From positions 62,001 to 126,000 of the forward strand of contig NZ_BCZK01000015.1 in assembly GCF_001598695.1 (NCBI RefSeq): DNA of 64,000 nucleotides, written 5' to 3'. This document shows positions 27,973 to 41,649 of the stretch, piece by piece. The translations under genes were made by a program, and so were the position numbers. Positions within the stretch are counted from its first letter, which is position 1, and every line of letters starts with the position of its first letter. The stretch comes from Klebsiella oxytoca NBRC 105695. Lineage in GTDB: Bacteria; Pseudomonadota; Gammaproteobacteria; Enterobacterales; Enterobacteriaceae. The notes below the pieces were generated by a model. That model saw only the letters and a list, made by a program, of their open reading frames with translations. It was not told where the DNA came from and made no database searches.

Positions 27973-28000
27973 CTGTCATCGTCACAACTGACGATGACAG
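27973..28000. promoter_or_regulatory. Perfect palindrome upstream of hydN (candidate FhlA site)
   Basis: CTGTCATCGTCA (27973-27984) and its exact complement (27989-28000) surround a 4-base loop. The TGTC/GACA arms match those in the hyp-hyc gap. A T run is lacking, so I favour an FhlA site over an ascG terminator. Confidence 0.6.
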
Positions 28001-28043
28001 TATCTTCCGTATTTATCTTGTTTAATATCAATTAGATAAAAGT

Positions 28044-28059
28044 TGGAACGTATTATGCA
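28044..28059 (+). promoter_or_regulatory. Sigma-54 promoter of hydN-hypF
   Basis: TGGAACGTATTATGCA has GG and GC twelve bases apart. It lies 39 bp upstream of hydN, with the palindromic site 44 bp further upstream. Confidence 0.8.
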
Positions 28060-28097
28060 TACTCCGGCGCGTAACCTTTTTACTGCTGGAGAAATGG

Positions 28098-28625
28098 ATG
28101 AACCGTTTCATTATCGCCGACGCAAGCAAATGCATCGGCTGCCGCACCTGTGAAGTGGCCTGCGTGGTCTCTCATCAGGAAAATCAGGACTGCGCCGCGC
28201 TGACGCCAAAAAGCTTTTTACCGCGTATTCACGTGATCAAAGGCGTTAACGTGTCGACGGCCACCGCCTGTCGTCAGTGCGAAGACGCGCCGTGCGCCAA
28301 CGTCTGTCCGAACGGCGCGATCAGCCGCGACCAGGGCTTCGTCCACGTGATGCAGGAGCGCTGTATTGGCTGTAAAACCTGCGTGGTGGCCTGTCCGTAC
28401 GGCGCCATGGAAGTGGTGGTGCGCCCGGTTATCCGCCACAGCGGCGCGGGGCTGAACGTGATGGCGGAAAAAGCCGAAGCCAACAAATGCGACCTTTGCC
28501 ACCACCGTGAGGAAGGCCCGGCCTGTATGGATGCCTGTCCGACCCACGCGCTGATTTGCGTCGACCGCAACAAGCTCGAACAGATGAATATCGAAAAACG
28601 CCGCCGTACCGCGCTGGCCTGGTAG
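28098..28625 (+). CDS. hydN: Electron transport protein HydN
   Basis: Ferredoxin-like protein (175 aa) with four cysteine clusters (CIGCRTCEVAC, CRQCEDAPCANVCP, CIGCKTCVVACP, CDLCHHREEGPACMDACP). It is linked to formate dehydrogenase H/formate hydrogenlyase activity and resembles HycB. It heads the hydN-hypF unit behind its own sigma-54 promoter and is 12 bp from hypF. Confidence 0.94.
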   Translation: MNRFIIADASKCIGCRTCEVACVVSHQENQDCAALTPKSFLPRIHVIKGVNVSTATACRQCEDAPCANVCPNGAISRDQGFVHVMQERCIGCKTCVVACPYGAMEVVVRPVIRHSGAGLNVMAEKAEANKCDLCHHREEGPACMDACPTHALICVDRNKLEQMNIEKRRRTALAW

Positions 28626-28637
28626 GCCGGTCGCGCA

Positions 28638-30857
28638 ATGAACGGGGTGCAGATCCGCATTCGCGGTAAAGTGCAGGGGGTGGGATTCCGCCCCTTCGTC
28701 TGGCAGCTGGCGCAGCAGTTGGGGCTGCGCGGCGACGTGTGCAACGACGGCGACGGCGTGCTGGTGCGCCTTGTCGGCGGTGATGCGCCATTTCTCGCCG
28801 CGTTAACCCGGCGCTGCCCGCCGCTGGCGCGTATCGACAGCGCGGCAGCGGCGCCTTTTGTCTGGGACGCCGCGCCGCCAGGCTTTACCATTCGCCAAAG
28901 CGGGGCCGGAAGCATGCGCACGCAGATTGTGCCCGATGCCGCTACCTGCCCGGCATGCCTGGCGGAAATGAACAACCCGCAGGAGCGCCGCTACCGCTAT
29001 CCGTTTATCAACTGCACCCACTGCGGGCCGCGCTTTACCATTATTCGCGCCATGCCCTACGACCGTCCACTGACCTCTATGTCGCCGTTTCCACTCTGCA
29101 CCTCCTGTGCGGCGGAGTATGGCGACCCCGCCGATCGCCGTTTCCACGCGCAGCCGGTAGCCTGCGCCGAGTGCGGGCCACGGCTGGAGTGGCGCGGGCC
29201 GCAGGCGCATTCATTTGGCGAGGCGGCTCTTGAAGCGGCGACGGCTCGCCTGATGGCGGGCGATATAGTGGCGGTGAAAGGGCTGGGTGGTTTCCATCTG
29301 TTGTGCGATGCCGGAAATCCTGAGGCCGTCGCGAGGCTGCGGGCGCGCAAGCATCGCCCGGCGAAACCGCTGGCGGTGATGCTGGCGACAACGGCGGGGC
29401 TCGATGAACCGGCGGTGACGCTGCTCACGTCCCCCGCCGCACCGATCGTGCTGCTGGATAAAACGCAGGTGGCCGGGCTGTGCGACCAGATTGCGCCAGG
29501 GCTTGCGGAAGTAGGGGGGATGCTGCCGTCTAATCCACTGCAGCATTTACTTTCGCAGGCGCTGGCGCGCCCATTAGTGATGACCTCCGGCAACCTCAGC
29601 GGTCGCCCGCCGGCGTTAACCAACGCAGAGGCGCTGGCGGATTTAGCCGGGATTGCCGACGGTTTTCTGCTGCATAACCGCGAGATTGTGCAGCGGATGG
29701 ATGATTCCGTAGTGCGGCAAAGCGGCGAGATGCTGCGTCGCGCCCGCGGCTACGTGCCGGACGCGCTGGCGCTGCCGCCGGGGTTTCACGATGCGCCGCC
29801 CCTGCTGGCCCTCGGCGCGGATATGAAAAATACGTTCTGCCTGCTGCGCGGCGACGAAGCGGTGCTCAGCCAGCATTTTGGCGATCTCGACGAGGAGGGC
29901 GTTGAGGCGCAGTGGCGGCAGGCGCTGCGCCTGATGCAGGAGATCTACGCTTTTACGCCGCAGCGGGTGGTTGCCGACGCCCATCCCGGCTACCGCGCTT
30001 CGCGGTGGGCGGCGTCGCTTATGCTGCCGGTGGAGCGGGTGTTGCATCATCATGCCCACGCTGCCGCGTGCCTGGCCGAGCATCGCTGGCCGCTGGAGGG
30101 CGGCGACGTGATTGCCCTGACGCTCGACGGCATCGGGATGGGGGAAAATGGCGAACTGTGGGGCGGCGAGTGCCTGCGGGTCAACTATCGCGAGTGTGAG
30201 CATCTTGGCGGTCTGCCGTCGGTGGCGCTGCCCGGCGGCGACCTCGCGGCGCGTCAGCCGTGGCGCAATCTGCTCGCCCACTGCCTGGCGTTTGTCCCTG
30301 AATGGCAGAATTATGCCGACACCGCCGCGCTGCGCCAGCAAAACTGGCCGCTGCTGGCGCGAGCAATCGAGCGTGGTATTAATGCGCCGCAGGCATCGTC
30401 GTGCGGCCGTCTGTTTGACGCCGTCGCCTGCGCGCTGGGCTGTGCGCCGCTAGCCCTGAGCTATGAGGGGGAGGCGGCATGCCGTCTGGAAGCGCTGGCG
30501 GCGACCTGCGAAGGCGTGGATCATCCGGTGACCCTGCCGTGGCGCGAAGGTAAACTGGACCTGGCGACGTTCTGGCGGCAGTGGCTGAGCTGGCAGGCGG
30601 GCCCGGCGCAAAAAGCGTGGGCCTTTCATGATGCGCTGGCCCGCGGGCTGGCGGCGATGATGCGCGATTGCGCGAACGCGCGGAACATTCACACGCTGGC
30701 CTTCGGCGGCGGGGTACTGCACAACCGCCTGCTGACGGCGCGATTGACCTTTTATCTGGCCGATTTTACTCTGCTTTTTCCGCAGCAGCTGCCCGCCGGC
30801 GATGGCGCCATTGCCCTCGGTCAGGCGATCGTCGCTGCGGCCCGCCTGCAGGCTTAA
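28638..30857 (+). CDS. hypF: Carbamoyltransferase HypF
   Basis: HypF (739 aa) makes the carbamoyl donor for HypE, starting the CN ligands of [NiFe] hydrogenases. The domains in order are an acylphosphatase-like N-terminus ([13 protein letters not shown]), two zinc fingers (CPAC...CTHC and CTSC...CAEC, about 108-185), a YrdC-like domain (about 200-390) and a Kae1-like C-terminal domain with [13 protein letters not shown]. It is followed after 11 bp by a nickel transporter gene. Confidence 0.96.
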   Translation: MNGVQIRIRGKVQGVGFRPFVWQLAQQLGLRGDVCNDGDGVLVRLVGGDAPFLAALTRRCPPLARIDSAAAAPFVWDAAPPGFTIRQSGAGSMRTQIVPDAATCPACLAEMNNPQERRYRYPFINCTHCGPRFTIIRAMPYDRPLTSMSPFPLCTSCAAEYGDPADRRFHAQPVACAECGPRLEWRGPQAHSFGEAALEAATARLMAGDIVAVKGLGGFHLLCDAGNPEAVARLRARKHRPAKPLAVMLATTAGLDEPAVTLLTSPAAPIVLLDKTQVAGLCDQIAPGLAEVGGMLPSNPLQHLLSQALARPLVMTSGNLSGRPPALTNAEALADLAGIADGFLLHNREIVQRMDDSVVRQSGEMLRRARGYVPDALALPPGFHDAPPLLALGADMKNTFCLLRGDEAVLSQHFGDLDEEGVEAQWRQALRLMQEIYAFTPQRVVADAHPGYRASRWAASLMLPVERVLHHHAHAAACLAEHRWPLEGGDVIALTLDGIGMGENGELWGGECLRVNYRECEHLGGLPSVALPGGDLAARQPWRNLLAHCLAFVPEWQNYADTAALRQQNWPLLARAIERGINAPQASSCGRLFDAVACALGCAPLALSYEGEAACRLEALAATCEGVDHPVTLPWREGKLDLATFWRQWLSWQAGPAQKAWAFHDALARGLAAMMRDCANARNIHTLAFGGGVLHNRLLTARLTFYLADFTLLFPQQLPAGDGAIALGQAIVAAARLQA

Positions 30858-30868
30858 AGGATACCCAT

Positions 30869-31882
30869 ATGATAGTGACGATTTTGCGTCAGCAGCCGCG
30901 CGCAGCGGCGCTGGTGCTGGCATTAATTGCCGCCAATTTGCTGGCCTGGGGCTGGGCTTTTGCGGCGTTCGGCGGCAGCGGCGCGCTGATGGCCGCCAGC
31001 CTGCTGGCCTGGGGATATGGTCTGCGCCACGCGGTGGACGCCGACCATATCGCGGCGATCGACAACGTGACCCGCAAAATGATGCAGCAGGGGAAGCGGC
31101 CTTTTGCCGTTGGCGCGTGGTTTTCTCTGGGACACTCGTCGATTGTGGTGCTGGCTTCGGCGGCGATTGCCGCGACCGCCACCGCGTTTGGCCAGCAGAT
31201 GAGCTGGTTTCACGAGACCGGCAGCGTTATCGGCACCGCCGTATCGGCGCTATTCCTGCTGGTGATGGCTCTTATCAACCTGGTCATTTTGCGCAGCGTC
31301 TGGCGCAGCTTTCAGGCGTGGAAGCAGGGCGAAAAGGTGAGCGATGAGATTATGACCGGCGGCGGTATGATGAGCTGGCTGTTCGCGAAAACATTCCGCC
31401 TGATTAGCCGCAGCTGGCAGATGTATCTGGTGGGTTTTCTGTTTGGCCTCGGCTTTGATACGGCGACGGAGGTCGGCGTGCTGGGGATCTCCGCCGCCAG
31501 CGCGTCGAGCGGGGTATCGATTTGGTCGATTATGGTTTTTCCGGCGCTGTTCGCCAGCGGAATGGCGCTGGTGGATACGCTTGATAACGTGCTGATGGTC
31601 GGCGCCTACGGCTGGGCGTTCAGCAAGCCGCAGCGCAAGCTCTATTACAATATGACTATTACCGGCACCTCGGTGGTGGTGGCGCTATTTATCGGCGGCC
31701 TGGAGGCGCTGGGGCTGTTGATGGATAAGTTCTCTCTGAGCGGCGGCGTCTGGCGCTGGGTCGGCGCATTGAACGACCATCTCGGCGACGCCGGTTTTGC
31801 AGTGGTCGGGCTGTTCGTGGCCTGCTGGGTGCTGTCGGTGCTCAACTACCGCTGGCGCGGGTACGATAACCTGGCGCGGTAG
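30869..31882 (+). CDS. NixA/HoxN-family nickel (cobalt) permease
   Basis: Single-component inner-membrane Ni/Co transporter (337 aa from ATG 30869, preceded by AAAGGATA). The signature HAVDADHI (HX4DH) lies in helix 2, and LGFDTATEV and FPALFASGMALVDTLDN are the other family motifs. About eight membrane segments are predicted. The start is 11 bp after hypF, so it probably belongs to the hydN-hypF sigma-54 operon and supplies nickel for hydrogenase 3. A much longer in-frame reading from 30668 overlaps hypF and is rejected. The E. coli locus has no such gene here. Confidence 0.9.
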   Translation: MIVTILRQQPRAAALVLALIAANLLAWGWAFAAFGGSGALMAASLLAWGYGLRHAVDADHIAAIDNVTRKMMQQGKRPFAVGAWFSLGHSSIVVLASAAIAATATAFGQQMSWFHETGSVIGTAVSALFLLVMALINLVILRSVWRSFQAWKQGEKVSDEIMTGGGMMSWLFAKTFRLISRSWQMYLVGFLFGLGFDTATEVGVLGISAASASSGVSIWSIMVFPALFASGMALVDTLDNVLMVGAYGWAFSKPQRKLYYNMTITGTSVVVALFIGGLEALGLLMDKFSLSGGVWRWVGALNDHLGDAGFAVVGLFVACWVLSVLNYRWRGYDNLAR

Positions 31883-31892
31883 GTTGGGCTTT

Positions 31893-32091
31893 CCCCGGCT
31901 TGCGCTGCGCTTAGCCGGGCTACAGGTTAACAGCCGTCTGCTGGCGGTAGCCCGGACAGATGCGCAAGCATCGCCTCCGGGAAATTATGCCACTCTGCGC
32001 GCTGCTCCCGGGGACGGCGCAAGGCGCCTGCCCGGGCTACTGCCGTCTGAGATCCGGTAGCCCGGGTAAGGCGTTTACGCCGCGACCCGGG
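31893..32091. repeat. REP/BIME cluster between nickel permease and norW
   Basis: Four palindromic REP units fill this gap between convergent genes. They include the sequence GGTAGCCCGGACAGATGCG also found at 8397 and 38622. Confidence 0.8.
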
Positions 32092-32112
32092 AATAACCTC
32101 ATTTCATCGAGG

Positions 32113-33246
32113 TTAACTCACCAGCTGCCTGAGCAGGGCAAAAGCATCTTTCATGCGATCTTCGCTAACCACAAACGCGCGCAGCCGGTTTTCGGCGTCA
32201 ACGCCTTTCGCGACCAGGCCATCTTTGGCGGCAACGATATTCCACGTCAGATCCTCACGCCGGGTATCGCCCGCCAGATGCAGCGGTAAATCCGGCGTTT
32301 TGACCTTCACCAGCATCGGCGGCAGCTTGAGCTCGCCCTGCTGGGCCAACAGGTTTTTACCCAGACACATGGCGCTTAGCAGAATCGGCTGCAGAAAAGG
32401 CAGGACCATGCCGTTGATTTCCGCGCAATCGCCAAGGGCGTAAATCGCCGGATGGCTGGTTTGCAGCTGGCTGTTCACCACCACGCCACGGTGCGTCTTC
32501 AACCCCGCATGCCGCGCCAGCGCCGTTTCCGGGCGCAAACCGGCGGCCGCCACTACCGCATCCACCATCACCGTACGCTGGCGGTCTAGGGTGACGCGAA
32601 TCCCGTCGGCGCTCTGCTCCAGGCTTTCCAACTGAGTCTTCAGCATCAGATGCACGCCCATGTCGGTCAGACGATGCTGCAGTCGACTGCTGGCTTCCGG
32701 CGGCATCAGCGCCGACAGCACGCTGGCGGAGTTATCCACGACCGTCACCGCTTTGCCGGCGCGGCAGAAATCCATCGCCAGCTCGCAGCCAATCAGCCCG
32801 CCGCCAACGATCAGCACTCTTTTTGCATCGCGCAGCTGGCTTTGCGCCGCGCCGTATTCACGCTGGCTGTTCAGGGTCAGCATCAGCTCGCGGCCCGGCA
32901 CCGGCGGGATAAACGGCGTCGCGCCGGTGGCCAGTACCAGTTTGTCATAGCGCCACTCGCGGTCCTGGCTCTTCACCCGCTGATTATCAGCGTCGATATC
33001 GCTGACCCAGGTATGCGGAAACAGGCGCAGATTGTACTGCTCGGCAAACTCACCCGCCGTTTGCAGGGTCAGGTCGTCGGCGTTCTGGCCGCGGCTGACC
33101 ACATGGCTGAGATCCGGCTTGTTGTACTCATCCATGCTGTCGGCGGCAATCAGGGTCAGCGGGATGTTCGGGTCCTGCTTGCGGATATTTTTCACCAGCT
33201 GACGGGCCGCGAAGCCCGAGCCGATGATGACGATGCCATCACTCAT
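32113..33246 (-). CDS. norW: Nitric oxide reductase FlRd-NAD(+) reductase NorW
   Basis: FAD-dependent reductase (377 aa) that passes electrons from NADH to flavorubredoxin NorV. The N-terminal FAD motif is GSGFAARQL and the NAD motif is [13 protein letters not shown] near residue 146; ALGDCAEI near residue 272 is the second FAD contact. Its ATG overlaps the norV stop (ATGA), so the pair is translationally coupled. Confidence 0.95.
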   Translation of the reverse strand: MSDGIVIIGSGFAARQLVKNIRKQDPNIPLTLIAADSMDEYNKPDLSHVVSRGQNADDLTLQTAGEFAEQYNLRLFPHTWVSDIDADNQRVKSQDREWRYDKLVLATGATPFIPPVPGRELMLTLNSQREYGAAQSQLRDAKRVLIVGGGLIGCELAMDFCRAGKAVTVVDNSASVLSALMPPEASSRLQHRLTDMGVHLMLKTQLESLEQSADGIRVTLDRQRTVMVDAVVAAAGLRPETALARHAGLKTHRGVVVNSQLQTSHPAIYALGDCAEINGMVLPFLQPILLSAMCLGKNLLAQQGELKLPPMLVKVKTPDLPLHLAGDTRREDLTWNIVAAKDGLVAKGVDAENRLRAFVVSEDRMKDAFALLRQLVS

Positions 33247-34688
33247 TTTGCCTCCGATGCCAGAACATCAAACACATCTTTACCCAGTGAACACTCAGGA
33301 CAGAGGAAGTTATCCGGCACATCGCTCCACGGTGTACCCGGCTGGACGTCCTGGTTCGGCTCGCCTTGTTCCGGGTCGTAAATCCACTGGCAAACGCTGC
33401 ACTGCATTTTCGGGCCGAGATCGGCAGTGGCTGCTGCTGCGCAGGACGTTGCTTCTGGCGCAGCTTTGGCCTCACTGGTGACCGGCAGCGGGGAGAGTGC
33501 CCACTGGCGGGCGATTTCGCGACCGTGTTCACGGCACAGCTCCAGCGCGTCGAGATCCGGACGCCATTTGGCCTTCAGGCTCAGGGACATTTCAAAGCCC
33601 GCATCCTGTAAACGCGTGGACAGGCGATCAACCGCGCCGCCGCTCCAGCCGTGGGAGCCGAAGGCGCTGGCGTGCTTATTGCGAAAACGCAGGCCGGTCA
33701 TCTCCTCCACCAGCCCGGCGATTTTCGGCATCATCACGTTATTCATGGTTGAGGTGCCGACCAGCACGCCTTTCGAGCGGAACACGTTGGTCAGAATGTC
33801 GTTTTTATCGCTGCGGGCGACGTTGAAGATTTTCACCGCCACGCGCGGATCCACGTCGGTAATGCCCTGAGCGATCGCATCGGCCATCATGCGGGTATTG
33901 TTGGACATGGTGTCGTAGAAAATCGTGATGCGGTCTTCCTGATAATCCGCCGCCCACTCGAGATATTTTTCGACAATCTGCGTCGGATTATCGCGCCAGA
34001 CCACGCCGTGGGAGGTGGCAATCATATCTACCGGCAGGTTAAAGCCGAGGATTTCGGTAATTTTCGGTGTCACCAGACGGCTGAACGGGGTCAGAATGTT
34101 GGCGTAGTAGCGCTGGCACTGCTCATAAAGCTCAACCTGGTCAACTTCATCATTAAACAGATGTTCATCGCAGTAGTGCTGGCCGAAGGCGTCGTTGCTG
34201 AACAGCACCGCGTCGCCGGTCATGTAGGTCATCATGCTATCCGGCCAGTGCAGCATCGGGGTTTCGACGAAAATCAGCTGCTTGCCGTTGCCGATATCCA
34301 GGCTGTCGCCGGTTTTCACCACGTTGAAATTCCACTCCGGGTGATGATGGTGTCCGGTGATGGAGTCGATGGCGTTGGCGGTGCAGTAAATCGGCGTGTC
34401 CGGAATTTGCGTCATCAGTTCGGTGAGCGCGCCGGCATGGTCCTCTTCCGCGTGGTTGATAATGATGTAATCGATATCGGCGAGATCGATTTCGCCGCGC
34501 AGATTTTGCACGAATTCACGGCTGAATTTATGATCGACGGTATCGATCAGCACATTTTTTTCTTCCCGGATAAGATAGCTGTTGTAGCTGCTGCCGCGCA
34601 GCGTTTTGTATTCCGTCCCGTGGAAATCACGCACTTCCCAGTCGCGTTGGCCAACCCAATGAATGTTATTTTTAACCAGAATAGACAT
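33243..34688 (-). CDS. norV: Anaerobic nitric oxide reductase flavorubredoxin NorV
   Basis: NorV (481 aa) reduces NO to N2O under anaerobic conditions. The metallo-beta-lactamase-like domain with the diiron site (HAEEDHAGA) is followed by a flavodoxin domain (about 250-400) and a C-terminal rubredoxin with CSVCQWIYD and CPEC. The start [13 protein letters not shown] at 34688 replaces a longer in-frame reading from 34718. The gene is divergent from norR. Confidence 0.96.
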   Translation of the reverse strand: MSILVKNNIHWVGQRDWEVRDFHGTEYKTLRGSSYNSYLIREEKNVLIDTVDHKFSREFVQNLRGEIDLADIDYIIINHAEEDHAGALTELMTQIPDTPIYCTANAIDSITGHHHHPEWNFNVVKTGDSLDIGNGKQLIFVETPMLHWPDSMMTYMTGDAVLFSNDAFGQHYCDEHLFNDEVDQVELYEQCQRYYANILTPFSRLVTPKITEILGFNLPVDMIATSHGVVWRDNPTQIVEKYLEWAADYQEDRITIFYDTMSNNTRMMADAIAQGITDVDPRVAVKIFNVARSDKNDILTNVFRSKGVLVGTSTMNNVMMPKIAGLVEEMTGLRFRNKHASAFGSHGWSGGAVDRLSTRLQDAGFEMSLSLKAKWRPDLDALELCREHGREIARQWALSPLPVTSEAKAAPEATSCAAAATADLGPKMQCSVCQWIYDPEQGEPNQDVQPGTPWSDVPDNFLCPECSLGKDVFDVLASEAK

Positions 34689-34736
34689 AGCAACCTCAAT
34701 TAATTCAGCATTGTTCAAATAGGATGTTTTGCTTAT

Positions 34737-34752
34737 ATCAAGTTGCGTGCCA
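34737..34752 (-). promoter_or_regulatory. Likely sigma-54 promoter of norVW
   Basis: On the minus strand TGGCACGCAACTTGAT has a perfect TGGCAC -24 element and a TTGA at the -12 position (GA instead of GC). It is 49 bp upstream of norV and downstream of three NorR sites. Confidence 0.65.
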
Positions 34753-34807
34753 ACTTTTTAATTTATTGAATTTAATGGTTTTTATATTTTTATTAAAATT
34801 CATTGAT

Positions 34808-34863
34808 GTCAAAATGACAATGGTTAAAATAGTCGATATGACTATGTTAAATGTCAAAATGAC
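34808..34863. promoter_or_regulatory. Three NorR binding sites
   Basis: GTCAAAATGAC (34808-34818), GTCGATATGAC (34832-34842) and GTCAAAATGAC (34853-34863) each fit the NorR pattern GT-N7-AC. In E. coli three such sites activate norVW. Confidence 0.85.
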
Positions 34864-34875
34864 TATGAGGCGAAC

Positions 34876-36420
<1,545 letters not shown>

Positions 36421-37340
36421 TCGCGCCGACCAGCTGGCCGTTTTCATCCACTACCGGAGCGGCGCTGATTTTGTGCTTCATCAGGCGCTCCTTGGCTTCT
36501 ATCGCGCGGCTTTCCGCTTGCAGAGTGACGCCGTTGCGGGTCATTGCCTGGCTGACGATATCCTGTAAGCTGCCGCCGCCCACCAGCCAGCGGCGCAGGT
36601 CGCCATCGGTAAAGACGCCCTGCACGTGATTGCGTTCATCGCAAACCGCCACCAGCCCCAGGCCGGTGCGGCTGAGTTCGAGCATCGCGTCCATGACGCT
36701 GGTGTCGTTAGCGACGCGCGGCACGTCGCCATCGCGGCGCATCAGATGATGGACTTTGTTCAGCAGCCGCGCGCCCAGCGCGCCCGCCGGGTGCGAACGG
36801 GCGAAATCTTCTTCGTTAAAGCCGCGGGCCTGCATGACCGCCATGGCCAGCGCGTCGCCGAGCATCAGGGTATTGACGGTGCTGGAGGTGGGCGCGAGGT
36901 GCATCGGGCAGGCTTCGCGCTCTACGGCGATATCGAGCACCGCTTTGGCCGCCAGCGCCAGCGGTGAAGTGGATTTACCGGTCATCGCCAGCAGCGGAAT
37001 GGATTTTTCTTCCAGGCGCGGAACGATAAGATCCAGCTCTTTGGCGCTGCCGGAGTAAGAGATAAACAGCATCACGTCGCGGCTGTCGAGCATTCCGAGG
37101 TCGCCGTGCAGCGCTTCCGCCGGGTGAACAAAAAATGCCGGGGTGCCGGTGCTGGCGAAGGTGGCGGCCAGCTTTTTACCAATATGACCCGATTTACCGA
37201 TACCGGAGACGACCAGTTTGCCCTCGCAGTGGATGATGGTTTCCGCCGCGCGGATGAAGTCGTCGCCCAGGCGTTCAGGCAGGCGGCTCGCCTCCTGAAG
37301 CTCCAGCATCAGGGTCTGGCGTCCGGCTTCTAACAGAAAG

Positions 37341-38114
37341 TTACTCATGATGTTCTCCAGTAATAATGACTTCGATGCCTTTGTCTTCCAGCGCCCGCTT
37401 AAATTCCGGGCTGATATCGGCATCGGTAATCAGTTTGTCCACGCTCTCCAGGCCGCAGACGATATTGGGACTTTTGCGGCCAAACTTCGACGAGTCGGCC
37501 ATCAGGATAACTTCGCGGGCGGCATTGCACATCGCTTTGCTGACCGTATAAACCTCATTAAAGGTGGTGACGCCGGCGATTAAATCAATGCCGTCGGTGC
37601 CCATAAACAGTCGATCGAAGCTGAAGTGTTCGAAGGCGTTTTCCGCCAACTGGCCGTGAAAGGAGGCCGATTTTTTGCGAAACGTGCCGCCCGGCATCAG
37701 GATGGTTTGTTCGTTATCCAGTTCAGAGAGGGCGTTGACGATATGCAGGCTGTTGGTCATAACGGTAATGTTATTGAAGCGGCTGAGCATCGGTACCATT
37801 TGCAGCACCGTACTGCCGGCGTCAAGAATGATCGAGTCGCCATCGTGAATGAAGCTGACGGCGGCTTCGGCAATCCGCTCTTTTTTATGGGTGTTAATCA
37901 GCGTTTTGTGGTCGATGGGCGGATCGGCCTCGTCTTTATTTAACACCACGCCGCCGTAAGTACGGATAACGGTACCGGCATTCTCAAGGATCACCAGATC
38001 CTTACGGATGGTGGTGCCGGTGGTGTCGAAGTGTTGCGCCAGCTCTTCGACCGAGCATTTGCCCTGCGATTGCAGGTGCTCGAGAATGGCTGCCTGGCGC
38101 TGACGTGGTTTCAT
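37341..38114 (-). CDS. srlR: Glucitol operon repressor SrlR
   Basis: DeoR-family repressor (257 aa). The helix-turn-helix near residues 6-50 reads [21 protein letters not shown]; the sugar-phosphate sensing domain includes ILDAGSTV and FMGTDGID. It lies between srlM and gutQ as in E. coli. Confidence 0.95.
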   Translation of the reverse strand: MKPRQRQAAILEHLQSQGKCSVEELAQHFDTTGTTIRKDLVILENAGTVIRTYGGVVLNKDEADPPIDHKTLINTHKKERIAEAAVSFIHDGDSIILDAGSTVLQMVPMLSRFNNITVMTNSLHIVNALSELDNEQTILMPGGTFRKKSASFHGQLAENAFEHFSFDRLFMGTDGIDLIAGVTTFNEVYTVSKAMCNAAREVILMADSSKFGRKSPNIVCGLESVDKLITDADISPEFKRALEDKGIEVIITGEHHE

Positions 38115-38182
38115 AAGCGTTGTATCCTGCGTTTAAAGTTTCGAAATGATAATTTCGCAAGATATTAACGTTCACAACGAAA

Positions 38183-38542
38183 TTATCCATGTTTCGGATT
38201 AAGCGCTAATGATAGTGCATTCTGACAAAGCGGATCATTGGGAAAGATCACATCAGGCTGCAATTCCTTAAGATGTTTACCGGTCAGGACGGGGATTTTT
38301 TGCGGCCTGGCGAAGACGGTGAGGCCTTTCATTAGCAGCGTATCGCAAATGCGGTCGTTTTCGTCGACGGCGATGGCGACGACGGCGCGCGGCTTGAACC
38401 GCCCCGAGGAACGGCCGACGCCGACGCGTCCCTGCTGGCACAGCCGATCGAACGCGCGATTGAACTGCCTGATTTGCCAGCCGCCAAAGGCGAGCTGGGT
38501 TATCCAGGCGATGGCGGCGACGGTGATAAGTGCGGTAACCAT
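38183..38542 (-). CDS. srlM: Glucitol operon activator GutM (SrlM)
   Basis: GutM (119 aa) is the positive regulator of the glucitol operon. A hydrophobic N-terminal helix (about 1-20) is followed by a soluble, basic region (FNRAFDRLCQQGRVGVGRSSGRF). It is separated from srlD by a REP pair inside the operon. Confidence 0.93.
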   Translation of the reverse strand: MVTALITVAAIAWITQLAFGGWQIRQFNRAFDRLCQQGRVGVGRSSGRFKPRAVVAIAVDENDRICDTLLMKGLTVFARPQKIPVLTGKHLKELQPDVIFPNDPLCQNALSLALNPKHG

Positions 38543-38571
38543 AAAGTCTCCTTAAGGCGTGTGCGATATTT

Positions 38572-38660
38572 CCCCGGAGGCGGCGCGTTGCGCCTGTCCG
38601 GGCTACCAGACAGCCGCATAATCGGTAGCCCGGACAGATGCGCAGCATCGCCTCCGGGGA
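38572..38660. repeat. REP/BIME inside srl operon
   Basis: Two inverted REP palindromes (38572-38606 and 38622-38660) lie in the 134-bp srlD-srlM gap. They could stabilise srlAEBD mRNA relative to the regulatory genes. Confidence 0.8.
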
Positions 38661-38676
38661 AACAGTGCGCAACGTT

Positions 38677-39456
38677 TTAAAACATCACCTGCCCGCCGGT
38701 GACGTTGATGGACTGCCCGGTACAGTATGAAGCCTGCGGGCTGGCGTAAAACATCAGCACGTTAAGTACGTCCTGGTAATCGCAGCCGCGCTTTAGCGGG
38801 ACTTTATCGATGTAATACTGCTCGACCTGCTCTTCGGGGATCCCCAGCTTGGTGGCGTACTGCGGCAGCAGAGACTGGAACATCGGCGACTTCAGCAGGT
38901 TGCCCAGCATCAGAGAATGCACGGTAATCCCATACTCCGCGAGGTCCAGCGCCAGCGACTGCGTCAGCCCCACGCCGCCGAACTTCGCCGCGCTATAGCC
39001 GGAGTTATGCTTGCTGCCCACTTTGCCGGATTTAGAGTTGATCTGGATGATGCGACCTTTAATGCCGTCGCGGATCATCAGGCGGGAAAACTCGCGGGCG
39101 CAGAGGAAGTAGCCCACCAGATTCACCTGCAGCGAACGGTCGAAATCCCCCAGCGCGAAGTCGCTGATAAACGCCGCTTTAGCGATCCCGGCGCTATAGA
39201 CCAGCAGATCGACGCGGGAAAATATTTCATCCACTCCGCGAGCAAGGGCGACCACGCTGGCTTCGCTGGTGGCGTCCGCGCCGAAGCCCCACGCCGTGCC
39301 TTCGCCATACTCCGCGTTGATGGCCTGGGCGACGCGGGTCGCTTTATCGCTCTGAATATCGACTACCGCCACGCGATAGCCTTCTGCGGCAAGCCCGCGG
39401 CACAAAAACTCTCCTAAGGTTTGTCCCCCACCGATGACAACAGCAACCTGATTCAT
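38677..39456 (-). CDS. srlD: Sorbitol-6-phosphate 2-dehydrogenase SrlD
   Basis: Short-chain dehydrogenase (259 aa) oxidising glucitol 6-phosphate to fructose 6-phosphate. NAD motif GGGQTLGEFLCRG (about 9-21), catalytic Ser near IQINSKSGKVG and YSAAK (Tyr about 155). It is 17 bp from srlB. Confidence 0.95.
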   Translation of the reverse strand: MNQVAVVIGGGQTLGEFLCRGLAAEGYRVAVVDIQSDKATRVAQAINAEYGEGTAWGFGADATSEASVVALARGVDEIFSRVDLLVYSAGIAKAAFISDFALGDFDRSLQVNLVGYFLCAREFSRLMIRDGIKGRIIQINSKSGKVGSKHNSGYSAAKFGGVGLTQSLALDLAEYGITVHSLMLGNLLKSPMFQSLLPQYATKLGIPEEQVEQYYIDKVPLKRGCDYQDVLNVLMFYASPQASYCTGQSINVTGGQVMF

Positions 39457-39473
39457 AATTTTCTCCTTACAAC

Positions 39474-39836
39474 TTAAGCAACAAATTTCAGTACGCAGCC
39501 GGTGGTGATGCCTTCCGGCACCGGGCCAGCCACGTGTACGGTCCCGGGGAATTCCGCTTCGCGGTGACCATCAAAGCGCAGCGTGATATGGCCCAGCTCG
39601 CACAGGTTCTGCTCGGCGACATCGCCGACGGCGGTGACTGGGTAGCGCAGCTCGCCAAGCTGTAGCTCCGCGCCCGGCACCAGCTTGCCGGACAACTCGC
39701 CGTGATTGTGAATAAAGCAGTACTCTTCGATATCGGCCGGGGCGCCTTCGCGGAAGGTGATCAGCATCTGCTCCTCCAGCGCCATCGTCGCGCTGGCGCC
39801 GATATGGGTAATGGTGGTCTGGTAAATCACGGTCAT
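39474..39836 (-). CDS. srlB: PTS glucitol/sorbitol IIA component SrlB
   Basis: Cytosolic phosphocarrier (120 aa) of the Gut family. The phosphorylated His is expected in FIHNHGELSG. It lies between srlE and srlD. Confidence 0.94.
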   Translation of the reverse strand: MTVIYQTTITHIGASATMALEEQMLITFREGAPADIEEYCFIHNHGELSGKLVPGAELQLGELRYPVTAVGDVAEQNLCELGHITLRFDGHREAEFPGTVHVAGPVPEGITTGCVLKFVA

Positions 39837-39849
39837 CTTCAGGCACCTC

Positions 39850-41429
<1,580 letters not shown>

Positions 41430-41460
41430 CTAATTTTAATCATTTTAAAAGGTTTAAAAG

Positions 41461-41476
41461 TGTTAAACTGATCGCA
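41461..41476 (-). promoter_or_regulatory. Candidate CRP site of srl operon
   Basis: On the minus strand TGCGA-TCAGTT-TAACA matches the CRP consensus at 8 of 10 positions, 74 bp upstream of srlA. Further upstream (41480-41530), several GAAAG repeats could be SrlR contacts, but no clear operator emerges. Confidence 0.5.
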
Positions 41477-41649
41477 AAATGAAAGATAAATATTTTATTT
41501 TGAAAGTTTATAGCTGAAGTGAAAGAAAGATCCGGCGAGGCATAAGCAAAAACGGCAAGAAAAAAGAATTTACATCGTCGCCGCTTCCTTGTGAGCGGGC
41601 GCATGCTTTACCATAATTATCCCTTGCCGATTTGTTGAATGGATGTCCC

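Noticed and set aside
27973-28000. Terminator of ascG
   Set aside because: The palindrome has no T run and only moderate GC; its arms match the FhlA-type repeats and it lies upstream of a sigma-54 promoter.
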